Assembly: GCA_903899985.1 (NCBI GenBank)
Contig: CAIULL010000053.1
Span: 1 to 47,526, forward strand
From: an uncultured Schlesneria sp.
GTDB lineage: Bacteria > Planctomycetota > Planctomycetia > Planctomycetales > Planctomycetaceae
DNA: 47,526 bases
Direction of reading: 5' to 3'
Numbering within the stretch: the first letter of the stretch is position 1; every line of letters begins with the position of its first letter. Of the stretch, positions 18,256-29,843 are shown one piece after another. A program made the position numbers and the translations under genes. The notes beneath the pieces are model-generated. The model was given only the letters and a program-made list of their open reading frames with translations. It was not told the origin of the DNA and searched no databases.

Positions 18256-18882
18256 TCAGTTTCCAGGAGCCGGATGAAACTCGCAGCAATGGTCACCGTC
18301 TCGACAACAGGACGTCAGATTCAAAGGAACCCCCAAAACCTGCTCGAAGACTTGTTGTTCCAATTCACAAATTCCTGAATCCTGCTGGGCCAGATCGTGG
18401 TACGGGCAGTGGTTTTCCCGCAAAATTGGCAGGTTGTCGTTTTCACCGATTTCCACGGAAAATCCACGCTCCGAAAGAGCGACACCCAACTGCGCAAATC
18501 GGTCGGAAAGAGCCGAACTTCGCACGTTCGCGCCGTACTGTCGTACCATCGCGTCGCGAATTCGTCCGGTCACCCGCTGACGAACCTCGACCTCGTCGAT
18601 CTTTTGCAGTTCACTCCACAATAATCGAGCCAATTCCGAGTAGTTATCCCCCAGTTGCCGCTGACCCTGTTCCGTGATTTTATAAGTATGATGAGGTCGG
18701 CCACGACCTTCTCGAATCGTTTCACGGTCAACCAAACCCAATGACTGCAAACGACTTAGCCGCAAGCGAACTGCGGTGGCAGTCACCCCGGCGGCAGTAC
18801 ACAACTCTTGAACTGTCCCCGCCCCAAGCCGTTGCAGGCTCAGCAGAAACTGTTCGTCATCGTGTTCCAAAGTTGCCTTCAT
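18256..18882 (-). CDS. sufR: SufR-like Fe-S sensing transcriptional regulator
   Basis: 208 residues from ATG 18882, preceded by GGAAA; the in-frame TTG at 18966 lies in the likely promoter and is rejected. An N-terminal winged helix-turn-helix (GTVQELCTAAGVTATAVRLRL, then GRGRPHHTYKITEQG) is followed by a helical region and a C-terminal cysteine set C159, C172, C192-C193 and C199-C200 within NHCPYHDLAQ and CELEQQVFEQVLG. This matches SufR proteins, which hold an Fe-S cluster and repress suf when clusters are plentiful. The location at the head of nuoB-sufCBD supports the role. Confidence 0.9.
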   Translation of the reverse strand: MKATLEHDDEQFLLSLQRLGAGTVQELCTAAGVTATAVRLRLSRLQSLGLVDRETIREGRGRPHHTYKITEQGQRQLGDNYSELARLLWSELQKIDEVEVRQRVTGRIRDAMVRQYGANVRSSALSDRFAQLGVALSERGFSVEIGENDNLPILRENHCPYHDLAQQDSGICELEQQVFEQVLGVPLNLTSCCRDGDHCCEFHPAPGN

Positions 18883-18960
18883 CGAACGTGTTTCCAGCCG
18901 AATAAGTTGTTGTCTCGCTGTCCGGATTGTACCCCCGCAGGCAATTAAAACAATAGTCGC

Positions 18961-18976
18961 TGTCAAAAGTGTGACA
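18961..18976 (-). promoter_or_regulatory. Inverted repeat TGTCA-N6-TGACA overlapping a TTGACA box upstream of sufR
   Basis: About 80 bp upstream of the sufR start, 5-bp arms TGTCA/TGACA flank six bases, and the minus strand shows TTGACA at 18966-18961. It could be a -35 box with an overlapping operator for autoregulation. No good -10 box was found at standard spacing, so this is tentative. Confidence 0.4.
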
Positions 18977-19050
18977 ATTTCTCGGGAACGGGAAGGAGCC
19001 GGTATTTCGGCTGGTCAGATCGCGATGTTGGGAGGCCCGCGCACAGCTTC

Positions 19051-20415
19051 TTATTTGCCGCTGACGTCGAGGTTGAAGGACGGAAATCTTTGGCGGTCGA
19101 TTCCTGCGTCTTCCCAGCCATAGCGGTACCAGCCGATATGCCACAGCCTGATCCGTGTATCGTCGTAGCATTTGAATCCCGATTGCCTCGCACGTTCACA
19201 AAACGAATAATCCTCGGCCAGATACCAATGTCCATCGTCTTGGGTACGGATCATCGGCATGAAATATGGGATTGTCGGTCGTCCGTGTCGCTCATTACAG
19301 ACCGGCAGATGTAACGTACGCTGAATCCCGAGATACGCTTCGCGACGAACCAGCAAAAAGCCGGTCGCCAAGTACAACATTTCGACAAGTCCCCCTGCTT
19401 CGCCAAAGACGATATTCGATGTACCCGGCAGAATATGGCTGGCGATCGACCGTTTTCCTTTTTGAGGATAAATCCCACTGACAATTGAAACTGGGTGGGA
19501 CCTGAGGCGTTCAACATCATCGGCATGAAATCCGATATCGGAATCGATCCAGACTGTTTCTTCGAAACCGTCAACCATCGCATCGGTCGCCATCTGGTTC
19601 CGACCCTGATCGATCGCCGCATAACCACCGACTCGTCGAACGGGATATCCACGGCGCTCAAGCTCTTTCAGCGCGTCGTCGCATTCAGGATGGATGAACC
19701 CGGTGAACGGAACAAGAATCACACACTTTGCGGGATCAAGTGGATTTCTGGCGGTTGGCAACTTAGCAATCGGCAGCGACTCAGGCAGGGGTGGAAACGA
19801 ACGAGTCGCCTTGGGAATCACCTGATCGACTCGGCGAATTCCGATGAAATCGAGCAGACCTCGCACTTCGACTTCTTCATTAAGCTCCGCCGCATCCAGA
19901 ATCAGAAAATGTTTAGGGAACTGTTTTGCCAGATCGCTCGCACGTCGGTCGTATTCATCCCAATACAATCCGATCGCTTTTTCGCGATCGGTGGTGGGGT
20001 ATTGCGGAAAAGCCTGTGTCCAGAGCGGGTCATGCGACCAACCGTCGGAGAGCGTTTCGGTCCAATGGTTGGTGGGAACACGTCGCGTCGAATCAAGGCT
20101 ATGACAAAAGGCACGCACAACTTCCTTGCGTGGTCGCTTCAAACAAACGATGCGAATCGAAGGCTCGATTTGGATCGCCTGTTCGACATAGGGGAGATAA
20201 AACGAAGCGACATCACCGACAATCGCCTCGGGACACGTTTCTTTCCAGCGAGCGATCCGCTCACGAATCCCCGGCAGATCTGGAGATCGTTTCCAGGGAA
20301 GGATCGGCGTTTGTTCTGTAGTGATGCGTGAACCGTGTTGTTTTTGCAGAATTTCCGCGAGAAAATCGAGACCACATTGTCCCACACCCAACCCCAATAC
20401 GATCTGTTGCGGCAT
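19051..20415 (-). CDS. Sulfotransferase-like / glycosyltransferase-like two-domain protein
   Basis: 454 residues from ATG 20415 (a TTG one codon upstream is less likely). Residues 1 to about 215 resemble a sulfotransferase: LGLGVGQCGLDFLAE as a P-loop-like nucleotide site, VCLKRPRKEVVRAF, and LILDAAELN. Residues about 225-454 resemble a GT-A glycosyltransferase: CVILVPFTGFIHPECDDAL, AIDQGRNQMATDAM, and the DxD-type motif WIDSDIGFHADD. No signal peptide or membrane helix is visible. The fusion suggests coupled sugar addition and sulfation of a glycan, which is inference; the sulfotransferase half is the less certain assignment. Confidence 0.75.
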   Translation of the reverse strand: MPQQIVLGLGVGQCGLDFLAEILQKQHGSRITTEQTPILPWKRSPDLPGIRERIARWKETCPEAIVGDVASFYLPYVEQAIQIEPSIRIVCLKRPRKEVVRAFCHSLDSTRRVPTNHWTETLSDGWSHDPLWTQAFPQYPTTDREKAIGLYWDEYDRRASDLAKQFPKHFLILDAAELNEEVEVRGLLDFIGIRRVDQVIPKATRSFPPLPESLPIAKLPTARNPLDPAKCVILVPFTGFIHPECDDALKELERRGYPVRRVGGYAAIDQGRNQMATDAMVDGFEETVWIDSDIGFHADDVERLRSHPVSIVSGIYPQKGKRSIASHILPGTSNIVFGEAGGLVEMLYLATGFLLVRREAYLGIQRTLHLPVCNERHGRPTIPYFMPMIRTQDDGHWYLAEDYSFCERARQSGFKCYDDTRIRLWHIGWYRYGWEDAGIDRQRFPSFNLDVSGK

Positions 20416-20449
20416 CAAGTGCGCTCTTTGTGATTAGAATGTCAACGAT

Positions 20450-21655
20450 TCATTTTTCGGAAGCACTGTCGTCCCCGTGCGTCGCCGACGGAAACGGATC
20501 GGCCTTACGTTTCAATTTCAGTCCTACTTTATACGGCTTGTCCGCATGCTCCAGCGTCAGGTTTAGTTCCGTATCAGGTTCAGTTTGGATCACGCGGAAT
20601 TTGGATATCGAGAGTTCGGACGCGGGGTTACCATTGATTTGAGTGACAATGTCATTGATCTGGATTCCCGCGTCTTTCGCGATTCCGCGAACGCCCACGA
20701 CGGTGAGTTTTTCATTTTTTATTGCGACTGCGAATTCAGACAAATTATGTCGCTCCGGAAGATGAAACCGCTTGCTGGGGCGAAAATAAGCCCTGCGGTT
20801 TGGGAAATCGAATTCCGTTTCGAATCGTTCGAGGAAACCCAGCCCGATTACGCTTTGAGTGCCTGAACGAACTCGAACATTTCGCACTTCGAAGTGACCC
20901 AATTCAATCCGATCCAAAATGCCTCTTTTCGATTCGATGGTTTCACCGAGTCCGGCAACTAACGCCCCTCCTTCTATTGCGACTCTCCCTTTTTGCCGAA
21001 GTTTCTCAAACAAGCGATGTTCCAGCGAAACCACAGCGTTAGTCCCAGTGTCGATCGTCATTGAATGGAACCCTTCGTCAGAAACCCGCATCCGAAGTCG
21101 CGGCGTCGTGGGGGACATCTTTTCAAAAACAATTCTCTCCGTGATTTGAGATGGGTGATCTTGATGGACGCCGACGAACGAACAGTATTTGCCATCCCCG
21201 CTTATTTTCAGAATGCGGTTACCCAACACATCCATCCCGATAATCCCATTGATACCCGAGCCAAATGCAGATCGAATCTGGCTAAGATCAAGAGCTTGTA
21301 TAGCGGTTAAAGTTTCAATCAGCTCGGGTGCCGTTGTGCCAATCTTTAATGTCGGTGCCTTAAAAAACGAGACGCGTTTTTCAGAGGTGGCAGTGCCGAT
21401 CATTTGTTCCGTGAGTACTTTCCCCATCCTTTCCACGTAGATCTTGTCAACCGCACTGTAGGAACACCCGGTATCGAGCACGAACGAGCATTTTTCGCCA
21501 AAAACTTCGACAGCGACGGTGATTAACTGCTCTTGATCAAACGCAAAGCGCTCCGATTCCACGTTGTCCGCAAAAAGAGGCTCATCGCAATTCGCACGCC
21601 CGAGAACGATAAAGAACGGAATAGCAGCCAAAAAGAAATGACGCACAATAATCAA
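20450..21655 (-). CDS. Exported aspartic protease with two DTG motifs and a C-terminal PDZ domain
   Basis: 401 residues. The start is TTG 21655, with AGGA eight bases upstream; GTG 21646 is the alternative. A signal peptide covers about residues 1-22 (FFLAAIPFFIVLG). Two lobes each carry an aspartate motif, VLDTGCS (D61) and TIDTGTN (D202), and each lobe has a hydrophobic glycine turn (GIIGMDVLG, VIGLGFLERF). The C-terminal 85 residues look like a PDZ domain (VGVRGIAKDAGIQINDIVTQING). Bacterial retropepsin-like proteins commonly have one DTG and act as dimers; two in one chain imply a self-contained bilobal enzyme. Substrate unknown. Confidence 0.82.
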   Translation of the reverse strand: MIIVRHFFLAAIPFFIVLGRANCDEPLFADNVESERFAFDQEQLITVAVEVFGEKCSFVLDTGCSYSAVDKIYVERMGKVLTEQMIGTATSEKRVSFFKAPTLKIGTTAPELIETLTAIQALDLSQIRSAFGSGINGIIGMDVLGNRILKISGDGKYCSFVGVHQDHPSQITERIVFEKMSPTTPRLRMRVSDEGFHSMTIDTGTNAVVSLEHRLFEKLRQKGRVAIEGGALVAGLGETIESKRGILDRIELGHFEVRNVRVRSGTQSVIGLGFLERFETEFDFPNRRAYFRPSKRFHLPERHNLSEFAVAIKNEKLTVVGVRGIAKDAGIQINDIVTQINGNPASELSISKFRVIQTEPDTELNLTLEHADKPYKVGLKLKRKADPFPSATHGDDSASEK

Positions 21656-21822
21656 GTTTGGTGTCCTGTTTTATTGGCTTTGCCAATTGCCATTGAAGAT
21701 GTGCATAAAACGCAGTTAAAAAAGACGTATGAACGCGTGTCGTTGGCCTGCACAGCTTCCCGTGACTTGGATATTATCCATGTTTTCACGCGAATCACGG
21801 AAATTGCCTAAACATTTGCCTT

Positions 21823-23960
<2,138 letters not shown>

Positions 23961-24141
23961 CGTTCCACCTTGAAATACAGATTTGAGCGGCTGAAGGGTG
24001 ATCGCATTGTCGTGCGTTCAGTAACGGGCGACGAATCGAATTTATAAACCCTGCCAGACGATTTCAAGTGAATCGAATTAAGCCTACCTCCGCCTCGTTG
24101 TGTACAGTTATTCGTGCCTCATATACGCGGTTTCTTGGGGC

Positions 24142-24993
24142 TTATTTGACAACGAGCTTGGTTTCCAATTTGGAATTTAGATGAATGACATCAAGTGAGA
24201 CCCCGCCGAGTTTCCAGCCGAGCTTCGGATCGCCCGTGCGCAAAACCGCCAACTTTTCGGGGTCGATGACGATCCCTTCCCGCAACTCGATTCACGTTTC
24301 TTATTCGCCGGGGTCCGTCGGAACGCTGCCAAAACGGTGCGACACCACCCCCAGCGGGGGTAAAATGACAAAGTCAGACGTTTGCGGCGGTCCTGTGCCC
24401 CCACACAAAGCATTTCCATTTGGGTTAAATTTCCATAAGCCGGACTTTCTGAAACTCTAACGAATTGGATTCAGAAGTTCGGTGGTCTTTTGCGAAAACG
24501 GGGCAATGGGGCCGATCGGTCTGGGACGAGGAAGATTCGTCAACGTAAAAACAAAATGTGGGTTCGACTGTTCGATTTCGGACAATTCTTCGGCGCGGTT
24601 TTTGAGGTCAAGAACCGCGAGCATTTTCGGATCATCGTCATCGGATGCAGCATCAGCCGGCGCAGTACGCCCGTTTGTGACTCGAATTTCCTGACGATCG
24701 GAACGCGCCTCTTCGAGACTCACATCCATACGCCATCGGTTTTAATCCCATTCGGATCGCACATGTTCAATTTGATCGCCCATATAAAACCGTCTGCACG
24801 TGATCAATTGGAGTTTATGCGTACCGGGCTTCAATGGCACAAACAGCGAGTTCCCTTTGACTGGTACGTAAGTCATCGAAATCACGACGACCCTTCCCCG
24901 CATCTCGCCGGGAATCAAGCTGACCATGTAGTGGTCTTGAACGTCAAATCGGCTGACCGTCGTTCGACGGAGCGGATTGTAGAAAATGACCAT
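24142..24993 (-). pseudogene. Stop-interrupted reading frame, probable decayed gene
   Basis: A single minus-strand frame reads protein-like throughout but is broken by TAA (24744), TAG (24459), TAA (24303) and TGA (24294). Pieces: a start at ATG 24993 with FDVQDHYMVSLIPGEMRGRV and VPLKPGTHKLQL (beta-rich); then EEARSDRQEIRVTNG and ILDLKN-type helices; then TSDFVILPPLGVVSHRF; then IELREGIVIDPEKLAVL with DPKLGWKLGG at the end. Because all pieces share one frame and all three stop codons occur, point-mutation decay is the simplest reading. Separate short genes are possible for the first two pieces. No family was recognised. Confidence 0.45.
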
Positions 24994-25014
24994 CCTCGTC
25001 CTAAATCGCGATAA

Positions 25015-25326
25015 TCATGTTTTCGGGAACGACGTATCAGAAAATGGGTTGAGCAGTCGTTGGCCAAAATCGCGCATTCGCTCAATCCCGCTGAAAAATC
25101 GGAGCTTCGAACCTTCATTGACCTCCGTTTCGAGCGTCTTGAAAATCAGCCGATGAACTTCTGCCGCACGATTTTCGGATTTGACATCGATTGGCTCCCA
25201 AAGCTGTTTTCTTGCTTCGATCCGCTGCGCAAGGGCGTCGACTGGATGTTCAATCAAAGAAACTGCGTTCGCCAGGATCCCGACGACGCAATCGAATACG
25301 AACTTCTGAGACAAGCTGGTCTCCAC
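25015..25326 (-). CDS. Hypothetical 103-residue protein
   Basis: GTG start 25326, beginning 13 bp after the DUF423 gene on the same strand. It looks mostly helical (IEHPVDALAQRIEARKQLW; EVHRLIFKTLETEVNEG). It ends with TGA and the same frame then continues into the interrupted frame at 24993, so it may be the first fragment of that decayed gene. No family recognised. Confidence 0.35.
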   Translation of the reverse strand: METSLSQKFVFDCVVGILANAVSLIEHPVDALAQRIEARKQLWEPIDVKSENRAAEVHRLIFKTLETEVNEGSKLRFFSGIERMRDFGQRLLNPFSDTSFPKT

Positions 25327-25339
25327 TTCAAATACTCAA

Positions 25340-25804
25340 TCAGGGTGCGGGGTCATGGGACCTGGGCACATTCTCGGCAGTTTTTCCCATCGCAGCCAAC
25401 GACAGAAAAAACCAGCCAACGAGAAACGCCAGGCCGCCAACTGGCGTGACCGCGCCCCACTTCGTGATACCCGTTAGCGTGAGGACATAAAGACTTCCGG
25501 AAAACAGCACGATACCCGCTGCAAACATCCATGCGGCGATACTCGCTGCTCGCGACGGACGACGATCCAGGATCAAACCGACGGCGATCAAGGCGAGTCC
25601 GTGATACATCTGGTACTCCGCCCCTGTTTTAAAGTCATTTAAAAACTTGGCCGCGAGGGGCAAAGTCTGCCCGCCCACTTCACGGCTGCGCCCCGCGTAC
25701 TTTTCCACGAAAACTCGATCCAGACCGTGTGCCGCGAACGCTCCAAACGCTACGGAAAACAAACAGAAAATGGCGCCTAAAGAAGTCCAGCGTGATCCCG
25801 TCAT
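25340..25804 (-). CDS. DUF423 family small membrane protein
   Basis: 154 residues. It shows the DUF423/YgdD pattern: an N-terminal helix ending FGAFAAHGL, the FKTGAEYQMYHGLALIAVG segment, and helices AASIAAWMFAAGIVLFSGSLYVLTL and FLVGWFFLSLAAMG. Four membrane helices are expected. Its biochemical function is unknown across the family. A short insertion (KYAGRSREVGGQTLPLAAK) between helix one and the conserved FxTG motif is normal for some members. It follows the membrane-TPR gene by 38 bp. Confidence 0.88.
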   Translation of the reverse strand: MTGSRWTSLGAIFCLFSVAFGAFAAHGLDRVFVEKYAGRSREVGGQTLPLAAKFLNDFKTGAEYQMYHGLALIAVGLILDRRPSRAASIAAWMFAAGIVLFSGSLYVLTLTGITKWGAVTPVGGLAFLVGWFFLSLAAMGKTAENVPRSHDPAP

Positions 25805-25842
25805 GTTGCCCTTTTCCTGGCGGCCGACGCCTTGCGATGAAA

Positions 25843-28800
25843 CTAGTTCGCTTTTGATTCTTGATTCGGTTTCACTTCTTGCTCTTGTTTCGCTTCCGGC
25901 TCCACTTTCTTCTCGGCTTCCGGTTCCGTCAGGTCGAACAATTCATCCACTTTCGATTCCTCAAGCTTCAGCTCAATTTGCTCGCCCGTCAGACACTCAA
26001 GGTAGAATCGCAAGACCGGCCGCAGTGGTGAACCTGGATAAAGCTCAATCGCACGTTTGATCGAATTGCTCGCTTCTTCAACATTCCCTGCTTCCATCTG
26101 GGCCAGTGCGATTTGATAAGTCGCCAGCACCCCTTCGTGGCGAACTCCTTGAATCACTTGCGCGGTCGCTCCCAGGTTTGAAGCTGGGTACGAGTCCGGC
26201 CCCATCCAAAGTGGATTCAGAGTCAGAAATGGAAGAGTAAACATGGTTTGGACAATCGGAGCGGTGGAGGCCGAATCGCGCTGGTCACTCCAAAGTTTGA
26301 TCGCACGCGAATAATTCGCGAGTGTCAAAGCGGAAATCGCCGCGGAATCTCGCCAGCCAGTCAGTGAACGTTCGACGGCGAAGCCTTCGAGATTCTCGAA
26401 GATTGTTTCCGCCTCACGGCCTCGACCAACTTCCATCAGCCAGCTGCCGAGAACGAGCTTGGCTTGAGGGTTTTTCTCGAGATAAATCGCATCTTCTTCC
26501 AGCGTCTTTACGGCGATCAAAACACAGCCCATCTGGTAGGCTCCGGCCGCGATCTGAAATCGATCGTTTCCTTCACTTAACGCCTTTTCGACTAACGTTT
26601 CGACTTGGGACACAGGTTCATACAATTGATCGATCGCGCTCACGATCCCTTCCCGTTCCTGACGCTGTTCATCGGTCATCGATTTTGAGTAGGGTCGCAA
26701 TTGTTTCAGCTTCTTCATCAGATCAAGCTGGATATCCTGCTTGTTCATCGATCGATATTGTTGCATCAACAGCTGGATGGTGCCGCTGTCACCTGGCCTT
26801 AACGAGTTCGCCTGCTGGAGCGCTGCGACAGCCTGATAATATCGCAACAGATTCGGGCTGGCGGGTCCCCCTTGCTGGGAAAGGATTGCCGATTCTAATT
26901 GCCCGAGAATCGTGTAGCTCATTCCCAGAACGCGGTATCCGTCGGCCGTGTTCGGGTCGCTTCGCAGTCCTTCATTCGCATTACGGATCGCCAGCAGTGC
27001 GCTGGCGGCTGTTTGAGAACCGCGGCCGGCCACCATCAGTTTGACGTAGTGCTGCCCCACTTGAACTCCAGCGGGATCATTTGGTCGGCGCAAAGCGAAC
27101 AGGTCATCGTACGTACTGGCCGGCTTTGACCATTCGCGCGTGAAGTCTTCGATACGCTCGGGCTTCGTGCGGAAACCTCGTGCAATCAGATCGAAGGGAT
27201 GTTCTTTCAGATTCGATTCGACCGTATCATTCGCGACATCCTTTCGCAGGAAAATCGCCGTTGCGGAATTGAGATCACTCAATTCAAAGTCCTTGGACGA
27301 CAACAACGAATAGAACGTGGCGTAATCGGGAGCTTGAAAAGGTCCGGTCAAGCGAGGCCACGCCTGGTGAATTTTGAATGTATCAAACGTCTCTTTCCAC
27401 AAAGCAGATTCACTCGATCCTTCGACCGCTTCCTGCTTCTGCCGCAGAGACTGCCGGGTCTTATTGTGGAGATCCAGCAAGTTCTTGCTGCTGTTGCCGA
27501 AATAGAGACCCGCACGGCTGTCAACGAAGGGCTTCAATCCACCCCAGATCATCAGGTCCCCTTGTCTCAGTGAAAAATTGAATGGCTGATCATCGACCAG
27601 ATGAAAATTCTGCTTTTGATATCCGCTCATCGCGCTCGCGAGCTGGCTGTCAAAACCGAGCCCGGTCCGTTTACCCCCCGGTCCGTCCAGCCGACCGCTT
27701 AAGATCAACCAGGCCAGTGCGAAAAAGCTGATGACCGTGACAGCCCGGCCCCCGCGTGAAAACAGTAATTCGCGCCAATCGATCGAGTAGACCTGGCCAA
27801 ACCGTTCGCGATACCACTCCTGGGCGTTGATCGTGCTCAGAACGCAATTGACCAGGCTGGCGGCAGCCAGTTCATGTGTGGCAAACAGACTTAACGCGTT
27901 GAAGCCAGCGAATGCAAAAAGATGCGACAAGCGAAGGCGCGATCCATTCAGCACCAGCGTCACCACAGTCGCCGCCGCAAGTACCAGAGCGGCAATTCCT
28001 CGATGGTTGATCGATCGCCAGAAAAATGGCTTCCAGATCTCGTGAAAAACCTGATCCGCCGCAGAAGGTTGCGGATAGGCAAACCGCATGGCGGGATAAT
28101 CCGTGAAGTACATCCGAATCGGAGCCAGCCATGATTCCCACAAAAATGGATGGATGGCCACGGCCACGAGTGACAAGATCGCGACAATTCCCAGTGGACT
28201 TTTTTCGCTTAAGGGGGATCTCGTCTGGGACAGGAATTCACCCGTCGCCCACAGCAGCAGCAAGAACCAGCCGAACCAGGCGCGCTGATCAAATTGAGCC
28301 CAGACAAACAGGGCCGGCACCAGCAGCCAGAGGCCTCCTGACTGGCCTGGTTCGTCAGACTGAATCAGTCTCCACAGAACAAAGCTGAGCCCCAGGAGTG
28401 TGACAAGTTCAGGCTGAACGGTAAATTGGGAGTAACAAACCAGAAGTGCCAGCGCGGCGCAAAGCGATCCCCACCAGGTCCGAATATTCGGTCGCACGGC
28501 ATGTACGATCAGTCCAAACGTCAGCCCCGCCAGCACCCCTTGAAAAATCGAAAGTCCGATCCCACCAGCAACAGAAAAAACACCGGCCGCCGTCATGTCA
28601 AAGAGCCACGACAGATTCACCCATTTTCGGTCGCCGGTGGTATACGAAAAGACGTCTTTCGCTCCCGGCAACAAGCCGTGACTCAGCAGGTACTCGCCAT
28701 TTTTCAAGTGCAGCAGCGTTCGCGTCTCAGTGATCTGAGAAATCCCCAGCAGTAACGCCAACCCCACGACGACCCATCGAATCACGAAATCGCCGCGAAT

Positions 28801-28998
28801 TGCCTCGTCTTCCACTAATTCGGGAGTCAGCGGTTCCCATTCAGGCAGCCCTTCTTCTCCTGGGGCAAGCGGCGAAATCCCCTGATCCGCCAATTGATCC
28901 GCGGAAGTTGATCCATCCGGGTTTGACACCGACGGATCGTTCGCAGCGGAATTGGGCTCAGCAGATTCGTTGGATGATTCGGTCACGATGTCGCTCAT
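25843..28998 (-). CDS. Polytopic membrane protein with C-terminal TPR-type region
   Basis: 1051 residues from ATG 28998; a longer frame starting with TTG at 29118 is less likely because its extra 40 residues are basic and precede a low-complexity acidic lead. Residues 1-80 are Ser/Asn/Glu-rich. About 80-430 contains some ten hydrophobic helices (FVIRWVVVGLALLLGISQI; LFVWAQFDQRAWFGWFLLLLW), a layout resembling GT-C/PMT-type glycosyltransferases, although no catalytic motif was identified. The rest has helical repeats of TPR type (TADGYRVLGMSYTILGQLESA; LATYQIALAQMEAGNVEEA). The end is Lys/Glu-rich. Function is unknown; polymer or cell-envelope assembly is a guess. Confidence 0.75.
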   Translation of the reverse strand: MSDIVTESSNESAEPNSAANDPSVSNPDGSTSADQLADQGISPLAPGEEGLPEWEPLTPELVEDEAIRGDFVIRWVVVGLALLLGISQITETRTLLHLKNGEYLLSHGLLPGAKDVFSYTTGDRKWVNLSWLFDMTAAGVFSVAGGIGLSIFQGVLAGLTFGLIVHAVRPNIRTWWGSLCAALALLVCYSQFTVQPELVTLLGLSFVLWRLIQSDEPGQSGGLWLLVPALFVWAQFDQRAWFGWFLLLLWATGEFLSQTRSPLSEKSPLGIVAILSLVAVAIHPFLWESWLAPIRMYFTDYPAMRFAYPQPSAADQVFHEIWKPFFWRSINHRGIAALVLAAATVVTLVLNGSRLRLSHLFAFAGFNALSLFATHELAAASLVNCVLSTINAQEWYRERFGQVYSIDWRELLFSRGGRAVTVISFFALAWLILSGRLDGPGGKRTGLGFDSQLASAMSGYQKQNFHLVDDQPFNFSLRQGDLMIWGGLKPFVDSRAGLYFGNSSKNLLDLHNKTRQSLRQKQEAVEGSSESALWKETFDTFKIHQAWPRLTGPFQAPDYATFYSLLSSKDFELSDLNSATAIFLRKDVANDTVESNLKEHPFDLIARGFRTKPERIEDFTREWSKPASTYDDLFALRRPNDPAGVQVGQHYVKLMVAGRGSQTAASALLAIRNANEGLRSDPNTADGYRVLGMSYTILGQLESAILSQQGGPASPNLLRYYQAVAALQQANSLRPGDSGTIQLLMQQYRSMNKQDIQLDLMKKLKQLRPYSKSMTDEQRQEREGIVSAIDQLYEPVSQVETLVEKALSEGNDRFQIAAGAYQMGCVLIAVKTLEEDAIYLEKNPQAKLVLGSWLMEVGRGREAETIFENLEGFAVERSLTGWRDSAAISALTLANYSRAIKLWSDQRDSASTAPIVQTMFTLPFLTLNPLWMGPDSYPASNLGATAQVIQGVRHEGVLATYQIALAQMEAGNVEEASNSIKRAIELYPGSPLRPVLRFYLECLTGEQIELKLEESKVDELFDLTEPEAEKKVEPEAKQEQEVKPNQESKAN

Positions 28999-29204
28999 GC
29001 AAGTGTCAAACGGGAACAATGATACCCATCGATGGTACGCCGCCTCTTTTTCACGGGTCAACCGACCGGCCAATTGCCGTTTACGTCGAGCAAGCGGAAT
29101 TCGTTGGGGATCGGGCAACCGATCGCGGGTTTAAGACGCGTTTGCGCCCGGACCATGTCTTTAATTCGCCGTCACCACGACATTCAGACCGCGCGAAATC
29201 ACGA

Positions 29205-29843
29205 TCAGGTCAAGCACGGAACTCGTAAGATTGTTGCCACACGGGTCAATTCCGCTTCGCTCAACAGTCCTCGCAGGCAAACGATCATCTGAGGCGAAAT
29301 ATGCCAGCGACCGAGTGCTTCGAACATGGGCAACATCCGATTCGGATCAAATCCCGACTGAAGCTTCTGATCGATGGCATCCTCAGGATCAAGGTCCAGA
29401 AACTGGCTGGCCAGAAGGAAGTCGCAATCGTTAGGAAGCTCGAGGTAAAGTAAGCGAATCTCGCGGGCCACGTAGGAATTGAGTGGCAGCGTGACGTTGA
29501 CCGGACCACCTGCGAGCGAGCGACGCACCGATTCTGGATCGTTTTCGACCGCACGCGCCGTCATCTCACACGCCGCGTAAATCACACTTTCATCGATCAA
29601 ATCGGATCGATGCGTCTCTCGACTTTGATGTTTGTGCCAGGCCGATGCGAGAAGTTCAAGCTGAACGGCCGGGGCAACTTCCTGCAGAAACGGGACTTCG
29701 CACAAATATCCACGCGATTCAGGGCATTCGACCGGCAGGTGTTTTTGCTGAGAAAAAATCTCGAACGATTGCAGGAACGCAACGCGGAACGCGACGTAAC
29801 TGAGCGTCGATTGCGGGAACGGCGATTGGCAAATCTTGAGCAT
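29205..29843 (-). CDS. Hypothetical 212-residue protein
   Basis: ATG 29843. A soluble, mostly helical protein without a signal peptide. It contains DESVIYAACEMTARAVENDPE, LPNDCDFLLASQFLDLDPEDAID and WHISPQMIVCLRGLLSEAELTRV. I do not recognise a family. It lies 206 bp upstream of the membrane-TPR gene and points the same way. Codon pattern and composition look like a real gene; the opposite strand also carries a long frame, judged a shadow. Confidence 0.65.
   Translation of the reverse strand: MLKICQSPFPQSTLSYVAFRVAFLQSFEIFSQQKHLPVECPESRGYLCEVPFLQEVAPAVQLELLASAWHKHQSRETHRSDLIDESVIYAACEMTARAVENDPESVRRSLAGGPVNVTLPLNSYVAREIRLLYLELPNDCDFLLASQFLDLDPEDAIDQKLQSGFDPNRMLPMFEALGRWHISPQMIVCLRGLLSEAELTRVATILRVPCLT

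Noticed and set aside
18883-18966. Upstream TTG start for the SufR-like gene
   Set aside because: The TTG coincides with a TTGACA box; ATG 18882 has a GGAAA site and matches SufR length.
24490-25014. Plus-strand 174-residue frame
   Set aside because: Composition is less protein-like than the minus frame and no start signal was seen; treated as a shadow.
28999-29118. Upstream TTG start for the membrane-TPR protein
   Set aside because: The extra 40 residues are highly basic and unlike the acidic leader that begins at ATG 28998; no ribosome binding site was found for the TTG.
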